From: an uncultured Roseibium sp.
Lineage (GTDB): Bacteria > Pseudomonadota > Alphaproteobacteria > Rhizobiales > Stappiaceae
DNA: 64,000 bases
Direction of reading: 5' to 3'
Assembly: GCF_947499295.1 (NCBI RefSeq)
Contig: NZ_CANMNP010000016.1
Location: 124,001 to 188,000, forward strand
The translations under genes and the position numbers were made by a program. This document shows positions 36,294 through 45,638 of the stretch, one piece after another (the first letter of the stretch is position 1; each line of letters opens with the position of its first letter). The notes beneath the pieces are model-generated. The model did not search any database and was not told where the DNA came from. It saw only the letters and a program-made list of their open reading frames with translations.

Positions 36294-37515
36294 GCCGATT
36301 TGCGTGTTCAAGGGCTTTGTAAAGCAAGGCCGGGGACAGCGGTTTGGTCAAGACCTCCTGAAAACCGGCCTGTCGCAAGCGCTGATCGCCAATAGACTCA
36401 AGTGCGGCGGTGACCGCGATGAGCGGGGGCTCGCCGCCCGGCTCGAGGTTCCGAAGCTCTTCTGCTGTTTCGAGGCCGCTCATGCCCGGCATATGCAAAT
36501 CCAGAAGCGCGGCGTCATATTTTTCTTTTTGAATCAGAACGATAGCTTGTTCGCCGGAATGCGCGATGTCACATGACATCCCGAAGGATTCAAGCAATGC
36601 GGCAAGCAGCCTGCAATTGGTTTCGTTGTCGTCGACCACCAGAATATGCATTGTCATGCCGGGACGGGATGCAACGGGTTCCATGTCGGATGACGGTGCC
36701 GGTTCAGGTCGTCTGTCGATTGTATCTTGTGTTTGCAACGGGATCTGTACTTCAAAGCAGCTTCCGCCGCTTTTGGGCTGCGCCAGCCTGAGCAGACCCT
36801 TCATTTCTCTTACAAGTTCTGCAGTGCCCCAAAGCCCGAGACCGGTGCCTGGAGCAGAAGCTTTGCCGTGGCGGCCTCGGACAAAGGGTCTGAAGAGACG
36901 TTCTCTTTCTTCGGGATCGATGCCTGGTCCGGTGTCCGTGATTGAAAGATTGACCCAATTATCGTCAATTGCGCGCGAAGAAGAAGGTTCATTTGACGCC
37001 ACGGTCGACAATTCGACGATTATACCTCCGGTGTCCGTGTATTTTACGGCATTATCCAAGAGCGAGGTGAGCACCCGGCGCAGCGATCCGCCATCGCGGA
37101 TCAGTTTCTCCCTTGTGTCTTCATCTAAAACAACGTCAAGCGTCAGATTTTTGGCCTCGGCGACCGGGCGAAAGAGATCGGTTACCTCAAGCATGATTTC
37201 GGAAATCCGATAGGTAGCCGAAGGGGCGTTTTCATCCTGCTCCCCGGCATTCAGGAGATCGCCGGTGAGTTGTGTCAGGGCGTCAATGGAGCGTATCAGA
37301 ACCGACAGCTGTTCAGCCTGGGCAATGTCCAGAGATCCTTCACCGATCATTTCGGCGGTCAGCCGCATGGCCGCAAGCGGGGTTCTGAGATCATGGGCCA
37401 GAAGCGCAATCTTCGCGCCATCTTCATCATGATTTGCCATGAAGCCCATGTCCTTCGCCAGTTTCACGTCAAAAGGGCTTGCCGAACCATCTGGGAAAAG
37501 CCAATCTGACCACAT
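36277..37515 (-). CDS. Soluble hybrid histidine kinase (HisKA-HATPase-REC)
   Basis: 412 residues without membrane segments or a recognisable sensor domain. HisKA has the phospho-acceptor in LLAHDLRTPLAAM (H41). The ATPase domain shows the N-box LLDNAVKYTD, G1 DTGPGID and G2 GTGLGLWG; a receiver domain (from about residue 290) has VVDDNE, the phospho-aspartate in LLDLHMPGMSG and the TKPLSP lysine. Input is unknown. Next to it lies the AEC carrier gene, divergent. A partner response regulator or phosphotransfer protein is not encoded here. Confidence 0.88.
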   Translation of the reverse strand: MWSDWLFPDGSASPFDVKLAKDMGFMANHDEDGAKIALLAHDLRTPLAAMRLTAEMIGEGSLDIAQAEQLSVLIRSIDALTQLTGDLLNAGEQDENAPSATYRISEIMLEVTDLFRPVAEAKNLTLDVVLDEDTREKLIRDGGSLRRVLTSLLDNAVKYTDTGGIIVELSTVASNEPSSSRAIDDNWVNLSITDTGPGIDPEERERLFRPFVRGRHGKASAPGTGLGLWGTAELVREMKGLLRLAQPKSGGSCFEVQIPLQTQDTIDRRPEPAPSSDMEPVASRPGMTMHILVVDDNETNCRLLAALLESFGMSCDIAHSGEQAIVLIQKEKYDAALLDLHMPGMSGLETAEELRNLEPGGEPPLIAVTAALESIGDQRLRQAGFQEVLTKPLSPALLYKALEHANRLNLAP

Positions 37516-37629
37516 TCGTGCTTACCTTGCGGGCACATCGCTGTCCATCCGGTCCTTCAGGGTCGGCTGTTTCGTCAACTGTTCTGCCTCCAAACCCGGT
37601 TGAAAAGCGCTCTTGCGGCGCAGTGTTTC

Positions 37630-38598
37630 ATGCTTGCTCAAAACTTTGCCATTGTTGCTCCGGTTTTCCTGCTCATCGGGATTGGTTATGCGCTTGCCCG
37701 TTTCAAGATCCTTGGTCAGACGGTCAGCGAGGCACTCGGTCAGTTTGTCTACATTGTTGCCATTCCGGTCCTGATTTTTCGCACATTGACAAATGCAGAC
37801 CTGTCTGCAGGATTTCCAGTTGAGCTTTGGGCCGCCTATTTCGTTGGCGTCGGTGTTGCCTGGGCGCTTGGAACCCTGGTCATTCGGAAAGGCTTCGGAC
37901 GCGATGCCCGCGCCGGAGCAATCGGAGGAATTTCTGCCGCATTTGCCAATACCGTTCTTGTCGGGCTGCCTCTGGTCGCAGCTGTCTACGGCGACGAAGG
38001 CCTGGTACCTCTGCTTCTGGTGATTTCAGTTCACCTGGCAATCATGACGGTGGCAATGGCTATCGTCATGGAACGTGCCGCTGCGATCGACAGCGGTGAG
38101 CCTTTGCCTCCACTTGGCCGATTGCTTTCTGGCGCGCTGAAGAGCCTGATGAAAAATCCTATTGTTGTCACCATCGCACTCGCCTTTTTATGGCGTCTCA
38201 CCGGGGTCGACCTGCCGGATATCGGGCAGGATGTTCTTAACAGGATCGCCGCTACGGCTTTGCCACTTGCCCTATTGTCACTCGGCATGAGCCTCGTGCA
38301 ATACGGCATGCGCGGAAATGTGCTTCCGGGTGTTCTGCTCAGCGTGATCAAGATCCTGATCATGCCAGGTGTGGTCTTTGCTGTTAGCGCTTTTGTCTTT
38401 CAGTTGCCGCCGCTCTGGACCGCCGTTGCAACTTTGACCGCCGGATGCCCGACCGGTATCAACGCATATATTTTTGCAAACCGGTACGGAACCGGCCATG
38501 CCATGTCGGCCAACGCGATCACCATGACGACACTTTGCGCTATCGTAACGACCAGCCTCTGGATCGGTTTTTTGGAAATCTGGTTCAAATTGAACTAG
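37630..38598 (+). CDS. AEC-family transporter
   Basis: Auxin-efflux-carrier/malonate-permease superfamily, 322 residues with about ten helices in two inverted halves. Recognised by FAIVAPVFLLIGIGYALARF at the start, the ANTVLVGLPLVAAVYG half-helix and the TAGCPTGINAYIFANRYG motif near the end. Substrate is unknown (organic acids likely). ATG 37630 is used; a TTG lies 30 bp upstream. It converges with gluQ with a 4-bp overlap of the 3' ends. Confidence 0.85.
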   Translation: MLAQNFAIVAPVFLLIGIGYALARFKILGQTVSEALGQFVYIVAIPVLIFRTLTNADLSAGFPVELWAAYFVGVGVAWALGTLVIRKGFGRDARAGAIGGISAAFANTVLVGLPLVAAVYGDEGLVPLLLVISVHLAIMTVAMAIVMERAAAIDSGEPLPPLGRLLSGALKSLMKNPIVVTIALAFLWRLTGVDLPDIGQDVLNRIAATALPLALLSLGMSLVQYGMRGNVLPGVLLSVIKILIMPGVVFAVSAFVFQLPPLWTAVATLTAGCPTGINAYIFANRYGTGHAMSANAITMTTLCAIVTTSLWIGFLEIWFKLN

Positions 38599-39479
38599 AG
38601 CCCGAGGCGCCGTCGCAGGTCAGCGTGTGTCATGCCTGATGCACGCAAGGATCTGAGGCTCGTATCCTTGTTGGATTTTGACAATTTGCGTCCGTCGTCT
38701 CCCAGTATCAGACGATGATGGCGATATCGCGGTTCGGGCAGCTCTAGCAATTCCTGTAAGACCCGATGCACGCTGGTTGCGTGATAGAGGTCCTGTCCTC
38801 GCAAGATGTCAGTAATTCCCTGGCGCGCGTCGTCAACCACAACGGACAGATGATAACTCGTCGGCGTGTCCTTGCGAGCGAGGATCACATCTCCCCAATC
38901 TGCCGCATTGGCTTCGATCTTCTGATCGGACCGGAACAGCGCTTTGCCCTCTGAACCACCTTCCTGCCAGCTCAGTGACTTGCCAACTTTAGCAAGAGCC
39001 TTTGCCATATTCAGGCGCAACGCAAAGGGAGCGTCGCTTGAGGCCCTGGCCTTGCGTTCCTGTTCGGCCAAAACGGCATGATCCCCAGGATAGACCGGTG
39101 CGCCGTCCGGATCCCGCGGCCAGCTTCTGCCGACCGATTCGTAGTCGGCGACGAATGTCCGGATTTCGGCGCGCGTCAGGTAGGCAGCATAGACAAGACC
39201 TAGGTCCTGGAGGTGTTCAAGTGCCTTGCGGTAATGTTCGAACGCCTGCGATTGGCGAAGCAAGGGCTCTTCCAGCGGCACCCCCAACCAGTCGAGATCT
39301 TCAAGCATCTCCCGCTCCAGATCCGGTGTGCAACGCGCCAGATCAATATCTTCCAATCTCAGCAGAAATCGACCGTTCAATGCATTGGCTGCTCTGACAT
39401 TCAAAAGCGCGGACAGGGCATGCCCGAGGTGCAGATGTCCGTTGGGGGAAGGTGCAAACCGGAAAACGGGTCTGGACAT
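38595..39479 (-). CDS. gluQ: Glutamyl-Q tRNA(Asp) synthetase
   Basis: Transfers glutamate to the queuine base (Q34) of tRNA-Asp. The 294-residue protein is a shortened glutamyl-tRNA synthetase: HLGH class-I motif at the start (RFAPSPNGHLHLGHALSAL) and KLSKS near the end, with no anticodon-binding domain. The zinc-binding cysteines of E. coli GluQRS are absent (the YxCxC region reads YAAYLTR). A full GltX is excluded by length. Confidence 0.93.
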   Translation of the reverse strand: MSRPVFRFAPSPNGHLHLGHALSALLNVRAANALNGRFLLRLEDIDLARCTPDLEREMLEDLDWLGVPLEEPLLRQSQAFEHYRKALEHLQDLGLVYAAYLTRAEIRTFVADYESVGRSWPRDPDGAPVYPGDHAVLAEQERKARASSDAPFALRLNMAKALAKVGKSLSWQEGGSEGKALFRSDQKIEANAADWGDVILARKDTPTSYHLSVVVDDARQGITDILRGQDLYHATSVHRVLQELLELPEPRYRHHRLILGDDGRKLSKSNKDTSLRSLRASGMTHADLRRRLGL

Positions 39480-39579
39480 GAAGGTGGTGAGCCGGGTTGA
39501 CGGATTGGAGTTGGTCGTTCAAGTCCTACCTATCACTCCCTGTCTCTCATGCAAATCTGCTGAAGCCTTCACGCCGACC

Positions 39580-40221
39580 ATGAAACCGATTGCCGTACCA
39601 GATGATATCAAGAAAGGTCTGCGTGAGCTGGTAGCCCTTGATCCAAGACTTTCGCAAATAGCCTCGGCTGCGGGAGATCTTCCGTTGCGACGCAGAGCTG
39701 CCGACTTTGAGGGCCTTGCCCAGATCATCACTGGGCAGCAGGTTTCCGTTGCGAGCGCAGCTGCGATATTTGCGCGATTGCAAAAGCTTGTGGTGCCGCT
39801 GACGTCAGATCGCCTGATGGACTTTTCGGACGAGGATCTTGCCGGCGCTGGGCTGTCGAGGCCGAAGATTCGGACACTGCGCGCCGTTTCAGAGGCCTGC
39901 CAATCCGGTCTGGACCTCACTCAACTGGCCGAGGCACCTGCCGACGAAGCACATGCCCGGCTGTGTTCGATCAAGGGTATTGGCCGCTGGACGGCAGATA
40001 TTTTCCTGCTTTTTTGTGCCGGTCACCCCGATATTTTTCCAAGCGGCGATCTTGCGCTTCAGATTGCGGTTCGTGATGCGCTTGAACTGAAAGAAAAGCC
40101 GGATCCCAAACAGCTCGACGAGATTGCGTCAGCCTGGTCGCCACACCGTGGTGTGGCCGCACGTCTATTCTGGGCCTGGTATCGTGTTCAAAAGCAGGGC
40201 CGGGAAACACTTCCTGTTTGA
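39580..40221 (+). CDS. DNA-3-methyladenine glycosylase II (AlkA-like)
   Basis: Base-excision repair glycosylase of the helix-hairpin-helix family, 213 residues. The HhH motif is CSIKGIGRWTADIFL and the catalytic aspartate lies in SGDLALQ, preceded by the ITGQQVSVASAAAIFARL block. The ATG at 39580 is the first one fitting the conserved start; the frame reaches further left antisense to gluQ. The extra N-terminal domain of E. coli AlkA is missing, as in the shorter bacterial forms. Confidence 0.88.
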   Translation: MKPIAVPDDIKKGLRELVALDPRLSQIASAAGDLPLRRRAADFEGLAQIITGQQVSVASAAAIFARLQKLVVPLTSDRLMDFSDEDLAGAGLSRPKIRTLRAVSEACQSGLDLTQLAEAPADEAHARLCSIKGIGRWTADIFLLFCAGHPDIFPSGDLALQIAVRDALELKEKPDPKQLDEIASAWSPHRGVAARLFWAWYRVQKQGRETLPV

Positions 40222-40228
40222 GGTTGTC

Positions 40229-41002
40229 TCAGTTGCCGGTCAATGTATCGACCGATCTCAGCAACAGCTCGATGTCTTGCGGTCTCGACAGACGATGATC
40301 TCCGTCCGGAACGACGGACAGGGTCACATCATCCTGCGGCAATGCATCGACAAGTCGTTCTGCGTGTTGTCTTGGAACGTCGGGATCCTGTGCACCCTGC
40401 AGAATTGTGATCGGGCACCCAAGATAGAGCGGTTTGCCGAAAAGCAGGTGCCGACGACCGTCTTCGATCAGTCTGCGCGTAATCACATAGGGGCTTTCGT
40501 CATAGGCCGATGGCTGGGACCAACGTCCGCTGGTCAGGATGGTTTCCCGGATCTCGTCGTTAAATCGCTGTTTCCACATCAGCTCCTCAGTGAAATCGAC
40601 TGCAGGTGCAATCAGGACCAGTCCCTTGATCTTGCCGGTTTCCTTCCGTTTCAATGCAAGCAGAAGCGCAATCCAGCCTCCCATTGAAGATCCGACCAGG
40701 ACTGTTTCCTTGTCCGCGAAGCGGTCGAATACGGTTGTCGCCTCCTCCAGCCAATCCGTAACGCATGCATCTTCAAACTTGCCACCGGATTGCCCGTGAC
40801 CTGAATAGTCAAACCGTACCACCTGTTTGCCGAGACTTTCACCATGAGCAGCAAGCGCCTCGGCCTTCGTGCCGGACATGTGGGATTTGAATCCGGACAG
40901 CCAAAAAAGACCGGGGCCTTCTCCGGGGTCGTTCAAAACCGCGATCTTCCGCAAAGAGTCGTTTTTTCCGACCGAGATGAATTGCGGTTCTGGCGCACCC
41001 AT
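40229..41002 (-). CDS. Alpha/beta hydrolase
   Basis: 257 residues. Oxyanion-hole region FWLSGFKSHMSGTKA, FDYSGHGQSGG and the nucleophile elbow GSSMGGW give the serine; an aspartate in GAQDPDVP and histidine in PDGDHRLSRP complete the triad. The pattern resembles ABHD10-like thioesterases/glucuronidases; substrate unknown. ATG 41002 has GAGAG upstream; an upstream frame extension is possible. It converges with the glycosylase gene, with 7 bp between the stops. Confidence 0.82.
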   Translation of the reverse strand: MGAPEPQFISVGKNDSLRKIAVLNDPGEGPGLFWLSGFKSHMSGTKAEALAAHGESLGKQVVRFDYSGHGQSGGKFEDACVTDWLEEATTVFDRFADKETVLVGSSMGGWIALLLALKRKETGKIKGLVLIAPAVDFTEELMWKQRFNDEIRETILTSGRWSQPSAYDESPYVITRRLIEDGRRHLLFGKPLYLGCPITILQGAQDPDVPRQHAERLVDALPQDDVTLSVVPDGDHRLSRPQDIELLLRSVDTLTGN

Positions 41003-41086
41003 ATTAAGGCTCTCAACATAATTTGTTTCTTCTATCCTGCCTTTGGCACACACATCCCGTCTTGAAAAGCACTTTGGAGGCTACAC

Positions 41087-42277
41087 TTGCCGCCCCTGCC
41101 CACGGCCACGACAGTTCTGCAAGTGATCCCGGACTTGAATTCGGGCGGGGCCGAACGCACGACGATCGATGTTGCGCGGGCAATCGTTGAAGCCGGCGCT
41201 CAGGCATTGGTCGTCAGCCAGGGGGGGCAGTTGGTGCCGGAATTGGAATCTTTCGGAGCCGAGCACATCGTGCTTCCGGTGAAGTCCAAGAACCCGGTGA
41301 CTCTCTGGAAAAATACCAAAAGGCTCGCCTCTCTCATTTCAGAGCGTGGCGTAGACCTCATACATGCAAGAAGCAGAGCACCTGCCTGGTCGGCACTCAG
41401 GGCAGCGCGGCGCACGAATATCCCATTTGTGACCACCTACCATGGCACCTACAATCAATCGAATGCGCTCAAGGCATACTACAATTCCGTGATGGCGCGA
41501 GGCGATGCCGTGATCGCCAACTCTGAATTCATTGCCAAACTGATTGGCAAAAGACATCCCTTTGCCAAATCCCGCATCACCGTTATCCCGCGCGGGTCAG
41601 ACCTGAAGAGCCTCGATCCGGATAATGTCAGTGCGTTGCGCCAGCAGGCACTCAAAGACAGCTGGGGCATTCCAAACGGCCATCCGATCATCATGAACAT
41701 GGCTCGTCTGACGGCCTGGAAGGGACAAGCCGTTCTGATCGAGGCAATGGCGCTTCTGAAAGATGATGGCCTGAGAGAGCCGATTGCGATTTTGGCCGGT
41801 GATGCGCAAGGCCGAGATGGATATGTTGCCGAGTTGAAAAAACAGATCGCGGATCATGGCCTTCATGATCGGGTGCGGCTTGTAGGGCATTGCGCTGATG
41901 TCCCTGCAGCCATGGCACTGTCGGACATTGCTGTGGTTGCCTCTGTTGAGCCGGAAGCTTTTGGCCGTGCTGCCGTCGAGGCGCAGGCCGCGTCGGTACC
42001 GGTGATTGTTTCCAATCTGGGTGCTGTGCCAGAAACAGTGCTGGCGCCCCCGGACGTCCCGGGTTCTGAACGAACAGGCTGGCGGGTCACCGCAAGCGAT
42101 CCGCAGGCTCTGTCTGATGCCATAAGGTCAGCGCTGCTTATGGATGACAAATCAAAAAAAGACCTGACAAGCCGTGCGCTTTTGCATGTGCAACAGAATT
42201 TTACTGTCGAAACGATGTGCGCCAGGACGCTTGCGGTCTATGAGGGTCTGTTGACCCGCCCTTCCAAGGCTGATTGA
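41087..42277 (+). CDS. GT4-family glycosyltransferase
   Basis: 396 residues with two Rossmann-like (GT-B) domains. The N-terminal loop PDLNSGGAERTTIDVA binds acceptor; the C-terminal ARLTAWKGQAVLIEAM and the EPEAFGRAAVEAQAASVPVI segment holds the conserved E-x7-E donor site. Starts with TTG 41087 after a strong GGAGG. The class forms retaining glycosidic bonds in lipopolysaccharide or capsule synthesis; no other polysaccharide genes adjoin it. Divergent from the hydrolase. Confidence 0.87.
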   Translation: MPPLPTATTVLQVIPDLNSGGAERTTIDVARAIVEAGAQALVVSQGGQLVPELESFGAEHIVLPVKSKNPVTLWKNTKRLASLISERGVDLIHARSRAPAWSALRAARRTNIPFVTTYHGTYNQSNALKAYYNSVMARGDAVIANSEFIAKLIGKRHPFAKSRITVIPRGSDLKSLDPDNVSALRQQALKDSWGIPNGHPIIMNMARLTAWKGQAVLIEAMALLKDDGLREPIAILAGDAQGRDGYVAELKKQIADHGLHDRVRLVGHCADVPAAMALSDIAVVASVEPEAFGRAAVEAQAASVPVIVSNLGAVPETVLAPPDVPGSERTGWRVTASDPQALSDAIRSALLMDDKSKKDLTSRALLHVQQNFTVETMCARTLAVYEGLLTRPSKAD

Positions 42278-42339
42278 GATCAATTTGGTCTTTGCGCCGT
42301 GAAGTCCGGTCAGTCGTCGATCAAACCGCAGCGATCGGC

Positions 42340-42876
42340 TCAAGCCGCGAGCGGGTAAGCCTCTTCAACCAGATAGGGTCCGCCGCCTACGCTTGATTTG
42401 GCGGAAAACAGAACAAATCTGCCGGCAACAAAAGGCTGTGCCTGAAAGTTGCCGCGCTCGCTGAGCCATTTGGCCACATCTTCGTTGGTTGATGACCTGC
42501 AACGGGCGACCGTGACATGTGGAACGTATTTTCGACGTTCTGCGGGCAAGTGCAGCCGTTGAATGATCCGTTCTTGCTCGGCCTGCAATTCCGCGAGCTC
42601 TGCGTTCGGCTCGACACGGGCCCAGACTGCATGTGGCTTGCCATTGCCGAAAGAACCGAGCCCGTTCAGCCGAATTTCAATCGGATCCCGGCGGATCCGC
42701 TCGAGTGCAGCTGCAACTTCATCTGCTGTCCGGTCATCTATGTCACCGATGAACCGAAGTGTAATGTGAAAGTTCTCGGGATCGATCCAGCGAGCACCCC
42801 GAAGGCCTCCCCGGAGCATAGAAAGCATGAGTGCCGTCTCCGACGGAATCTCAAGGCCTGTAAATAGGCGCGGCAT
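42340..42876 (-). CDS. thpR: RNA 2',3'-cyclic phosphodiesterase (2H/LigT family)
   Basis: Hydrolyses 2',3'-cyclic phosphates at RNA ends. The 178-residue protein has the two HxT/S motifs of the 2H family: FHITLRF at about residue 45 and PHVTVAR at about residue 127. ATG 42876 (MPRLFTGLEIP) is the start because the domain begins there; an open frame extends further right but is not conserved. No partner genes. Confidence 0.9.
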   Translation of the reverse strand: MPRLFTGLEIPSETALMLSMLRGGLRGARWIDPENFHITLRFIGDIDDRTADEVAAALERIRRDPIEIRLNGLGSFGNGKPHAVWARVEPNAELAELQAEQERIIQRLHLPAERRKYVPHVTVARCRSSTNEDVAKWLSERGNFQAQPFVAGRFVLFSAKSSVGGGPYLVEEAYPLAA

Positions 42877-43059
42877 GGGTGTTCCCTCCGCTGTCGCTGA
42901 TGAATCCCATGAGGAATCAACTTCATGAAAATCGCAAGACAAAAATCTAAATCTTTGACAACACGATGAAAATCCCAGCCCGAATGTGAAAATGCCGCGC
43001 CAGGCGGTCTCTGGTACGGCATCTGATGTCATTTGATTCTCAATGACCAGCAGTTGCAA

Positions 43060-44112
43060 TCAAGGAGCAGGATTGCCGAATTCCTGATGGATCTCGTCGA
43101 TTTTTTCCAGGACGTCATCGCTGAGAACGAGGTCGGCAGCACCAATGTCTGTTTCAAGCTGATCCATTCTCGTAGCGCCGATGATGACAGAAGTCATGAA
43201 GGACCGGGATTTGGCAAATGCGATTGCCAGCTGAGACGGGTCGAGACCTGCTTCGCCGGCAAGTGCGTGATAGGCGTCCACTGCCTGGAGCGTGCGTGGA
43301 TGCTCATAGCGCTGCATGCGATTGAAAAGCGTTTTGCGCGCGCCGGCCGGCAAGGCACCATTGCGGTATTTCCCGGTCAAATAGCCTTGAGCCAGGGAAG
43401 AATAGGCTAAAAGCCCAACATCTTCCCGGCGGGCGATTTCCGCAATGCCCGTCTCAAAGGTGCGGTTGACGAAAGAATAGGCGTTCTGAATGGAGACCAC
43501 TCGTGGCAGGTCGAACACATCAGCGGCCGCCAGATATCGCATTGTTCCCCAGGCGCTTTCGTTCGACAGGCCGATATGACGTACCTTTCCCGATTTAACC
43601 AGGTCGGACATAACTTCGAGTGTCGATTGGATGCTGTTTTCGTCCTCGGCCGGAACCGCATCCTTCCAGCGCGTCGGCATGGAGCCGAAGCCGGCCTGAT
43701 TCCGGTCCGGCCAGTGGATCTGGTAGAGATCGATATAGTCTGTCTGAAGGTTCATCAGGCTGCGATCAACAGCCTGCTCGATCTGCTCACGGGTCAGTTT
43801 GCTCTTTTCACCGTTCTTGCGGAACCAGTTCATCTCGGAACGGCCAACAACCTTGGTGGCCATGACAACCTTGTCCCTGTTGCCGCTTTTCTTGAACCAG
43901 TTGCCAATGATCCTTTCCGTGCGGCCCTGGGTCTCCTTTTTCGGAGGGATCGGGTAGAGCTCGGCAGCGTCAAAGAAATTGATGCCCCTATCGAGTGCGT
44001 AGTCCATCTGGGCATGGCCTTCGTCTTCTGAGTTCTGCTCGCCATAGGTCATCGTTCCGAGGCAAAGGGCGCTCACATTGATGTCTGTGCGTCCAAGCCG
44101 GCGCTGTTCCAT
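43060..44112 (-). CDS. NADP(H)-dependent aldo/keto reductase (Tas/YajO-like)
   Basis: 350 residues with a TIM-barrel fold. The catalytic tetrad appears in FFDAAELYPI (Asp, Tyr), MATKV (Lys) and LYQIHWPD (His). The conserved GLSNESAWG and the length match E. coli Tas. ATG 44112 has GAAGGAAGACCAG upstream. The substrate is unknown. Single gene. Confidence 0.9.
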   Translation of the reverse strand: MEQRRLGRTDINVSALCLGTMTYGEQNSEDEGHAQMDYALDRGINFFDAAELYPIPPKKETQGRTERIIGNWFKKSGNRDKVVMATKVVGRSEMNWFRKNGEKSKLTREQIEQAVDRSLMNLQTDYIDLYQIHWPDRNQAGFGSMPTRWKDAVPAEDENSIQSTLEVMSDLVKSGKVRHIGLSNESAWGTMRYLAAADVFDLPRVVSIQNAYSFVNRTFETGIAEIARREDVGLLAYSSLAQGYLTGKYRNGALPAGARKTLFNRMQRYEHPRTLQAVDAYHALAGEAGLDPSQLAIAFAKSRSFMTSVIIGATRMDQLETDIGAADLVLSDDVLEKIDEIHQEFGNPAP

Positions 44113-44171
44113 CTGGTCTTCCTTCAATTTTCAAGAAAAGGGCGTTTCTGGCTGCCGAGTGGCGCCGGCCC

Positions 44172-44801
44172 TTATGACGATTGTGCTTTGGCCAACAGGT
44201 CTTCGACCTTTGGCAGAATGTTTTCAACGATTACAGCGACACCATCCGCGTTCGGATGCATGCCGTCCGAGAGGTTCAAATCCGGATTCAGAGCGACGCC
44301 TTCCAGAAAAAATGGATAAAGCAGGGCTCCGTGGGCCTTGGCAACCTCCGAGTAGATCGGATCGAAGACATCGGCGTATTCCGGGCCAAGGTTTCGAGGT
44401 GCAAGCATACCGGCCAGCATCACTTCGATTCCACGCTCGCGCAGACGCGTGGTGATCTCCTCTATGTTCTTTCTCGTAATCTCCGGAGAAAAACCTCTGA
44501 GGGCGTCATTGGCACCAAGTTCAACAATCACAGCGTCGGTATCCGGCGCAACAGACCAGTCCAGCCTGGAGAGGCCGCCTGAAGTCGTATCGCCACTCAC
44601 GCCGGCGTTGATGACTTCGACAGAATGTCCCCGTGAGTCCAGTGCTTTTTGCAGCTGAGTGGTGAACCCTGCGTCTGATGGAAGCTGATATCCAGCCGAC
44701 AGGCTGTCGCCCAGAACCACTAGCTTCAGGTCAGCCGCCTGAGCGGAAACCGGATAAAAGGAAAAGAACAGTATAAAGACAACAGTGATAAGACGGTTCA
44801 C
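44172..44801 (-). CDS. tesA: Periplasmic GDSL-type arylesterase/lysophospholipase (TesA)
   Basis: 209 residues with a signal peptide (hydrophobic 4-19, AQAAD). SGNH blocks: GDSLSAGYQ (serine), GVSGDTTSGG (Gly), LGANDALRG (Asn) and DGMHPNADG (Asp-His). It is divergent from the ABC genes ybbA-ybbP, the same three-gene neighbourhood as in E. coli (tesA/ybbA/ybbP). The enzyme hydrolyses acyl thioesters and esters in the periplasm. Confidence 0.92.
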   Translation of the reverse strand: MNRLITVVFILFFSFYPVSAQAADLKLVVLGDSLSAGYQLPSDAGFTTQLQKALDSRGHSVEVINAGVSGDTTSGGLSRLDWSVAPDTDAVIVELGANDALRGFSPEITRKNIEEITTRLRERGIEVMLAGMLAPRNLGPEYADVFDPIYSEVAKAHGALLYPFFLEGVALNPDLNLSDGMHPNADGVAVIVENILPKVEDLLAKAQSS

Positions 44802-44924
44802 GCTAACATTCTTTCAGGACTGGAATAGGCGCTACATCGGTCCCATATGGTCGCAATGCGACCAAATGTCGAGGGCATGCAGGCGTCGGAACGACGATCC
44901 AGTGTCCATTATAGAGGCCTGACG

Positions 44925-45638
44925 ATGACAAATGCACCCGCGATTGCCCTAAAAAACGTTCATTTGACGCTCGGTGAAGGTGCCGGGCGTGTTCATATTC
45001 TAAAGGGCATCGATCTGGATATTGAAAAAGGAACATCCGTCGGACTTGTGGGTCCGTCCGGCTCCGGCAAATCCACCCTGCTCATGGTTATGGCCGGCCT
45101 TGAACGCGCTGATGACGGGTCCGTCAACGTGGCAGGCTCGGAACTCGGGCCCCTGAGCGAGGATCAGCTTGCGCGCTTTCGGGGTCGCAACGTCGGGATC
45201 ATCTTTCAGTCTTTTCATCTCGTTCCCAATATGACTGCGCTGGAAAACGTCACGGTTCCACTTGAGCTGGCTGGAGACCCCGCTGCCTACGAGAAAGCGG
45301 CTGCCGAGCTTGAAGCTGTCGGTCTTGGCCACAGAATGCACCACTACCCGGCACAGATGTCCGGTGGTGAACAGCAGCGGGTGGCGGTTGCAAGAGCGCT
45401 GGTGGTTGAACCTGAAATTCTTATCGCCGACGAACCGACCGGTAACCTGGATGACAGCACAGGAACACAGATTGTCGATCTGATGTTTTCTGCGCAGCGT
45501 GATCGCAACACAACGCTTGTGCTGGTGACACATGATCCATCGCTGGCGGAGCGATGCGACCGCATGATCAGAGTTCGATCAGGCGAAATCGAAGAAGCGC
45601 AGTCGGCCAAATCCGGCATGGAAGAGGTTTCCGCGTGA
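44925..45638 (+). CDS. ybbA: ABC transporter ATPase (YbbA-like)
   Basis: 237 residues, MacB/LolD group. Walker A GPSGSGKST, Q-loop FQSFHLVPNMTALENV, signature MSGGEQQRVAVARALV and Walker B ILIADEPTGNLD are seen. ATG 44925 has GAGG upstream. It overlaps the permease gene by 4 bp (GTGA). Probably a mechanotransmission-type ABC unit that extracts a membrane-bound substrate; the cargo is unknown. Confidence 0.9.
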   Translation: MTNAPAIALKNVHLTLGEGAGRVHILKGIDLDIEKGTSVGLVGPSGSGKSTLLMVMAGLERADDGSVNVAGSELGPLSEDQLARFRGRNVGIIFQSFHLVPNMTALENVTVPLELAGDPAAYEKAAAELEAVGLGHRMHHYPAQMSGGEQQRVAVARALVVEPEILIADEPTGNLDDSTGTQIVDLMFSAQRDRNTTLVLVTHDPSLAERCDRMIRVRSGEIEEAQSAKSGMEEVSA

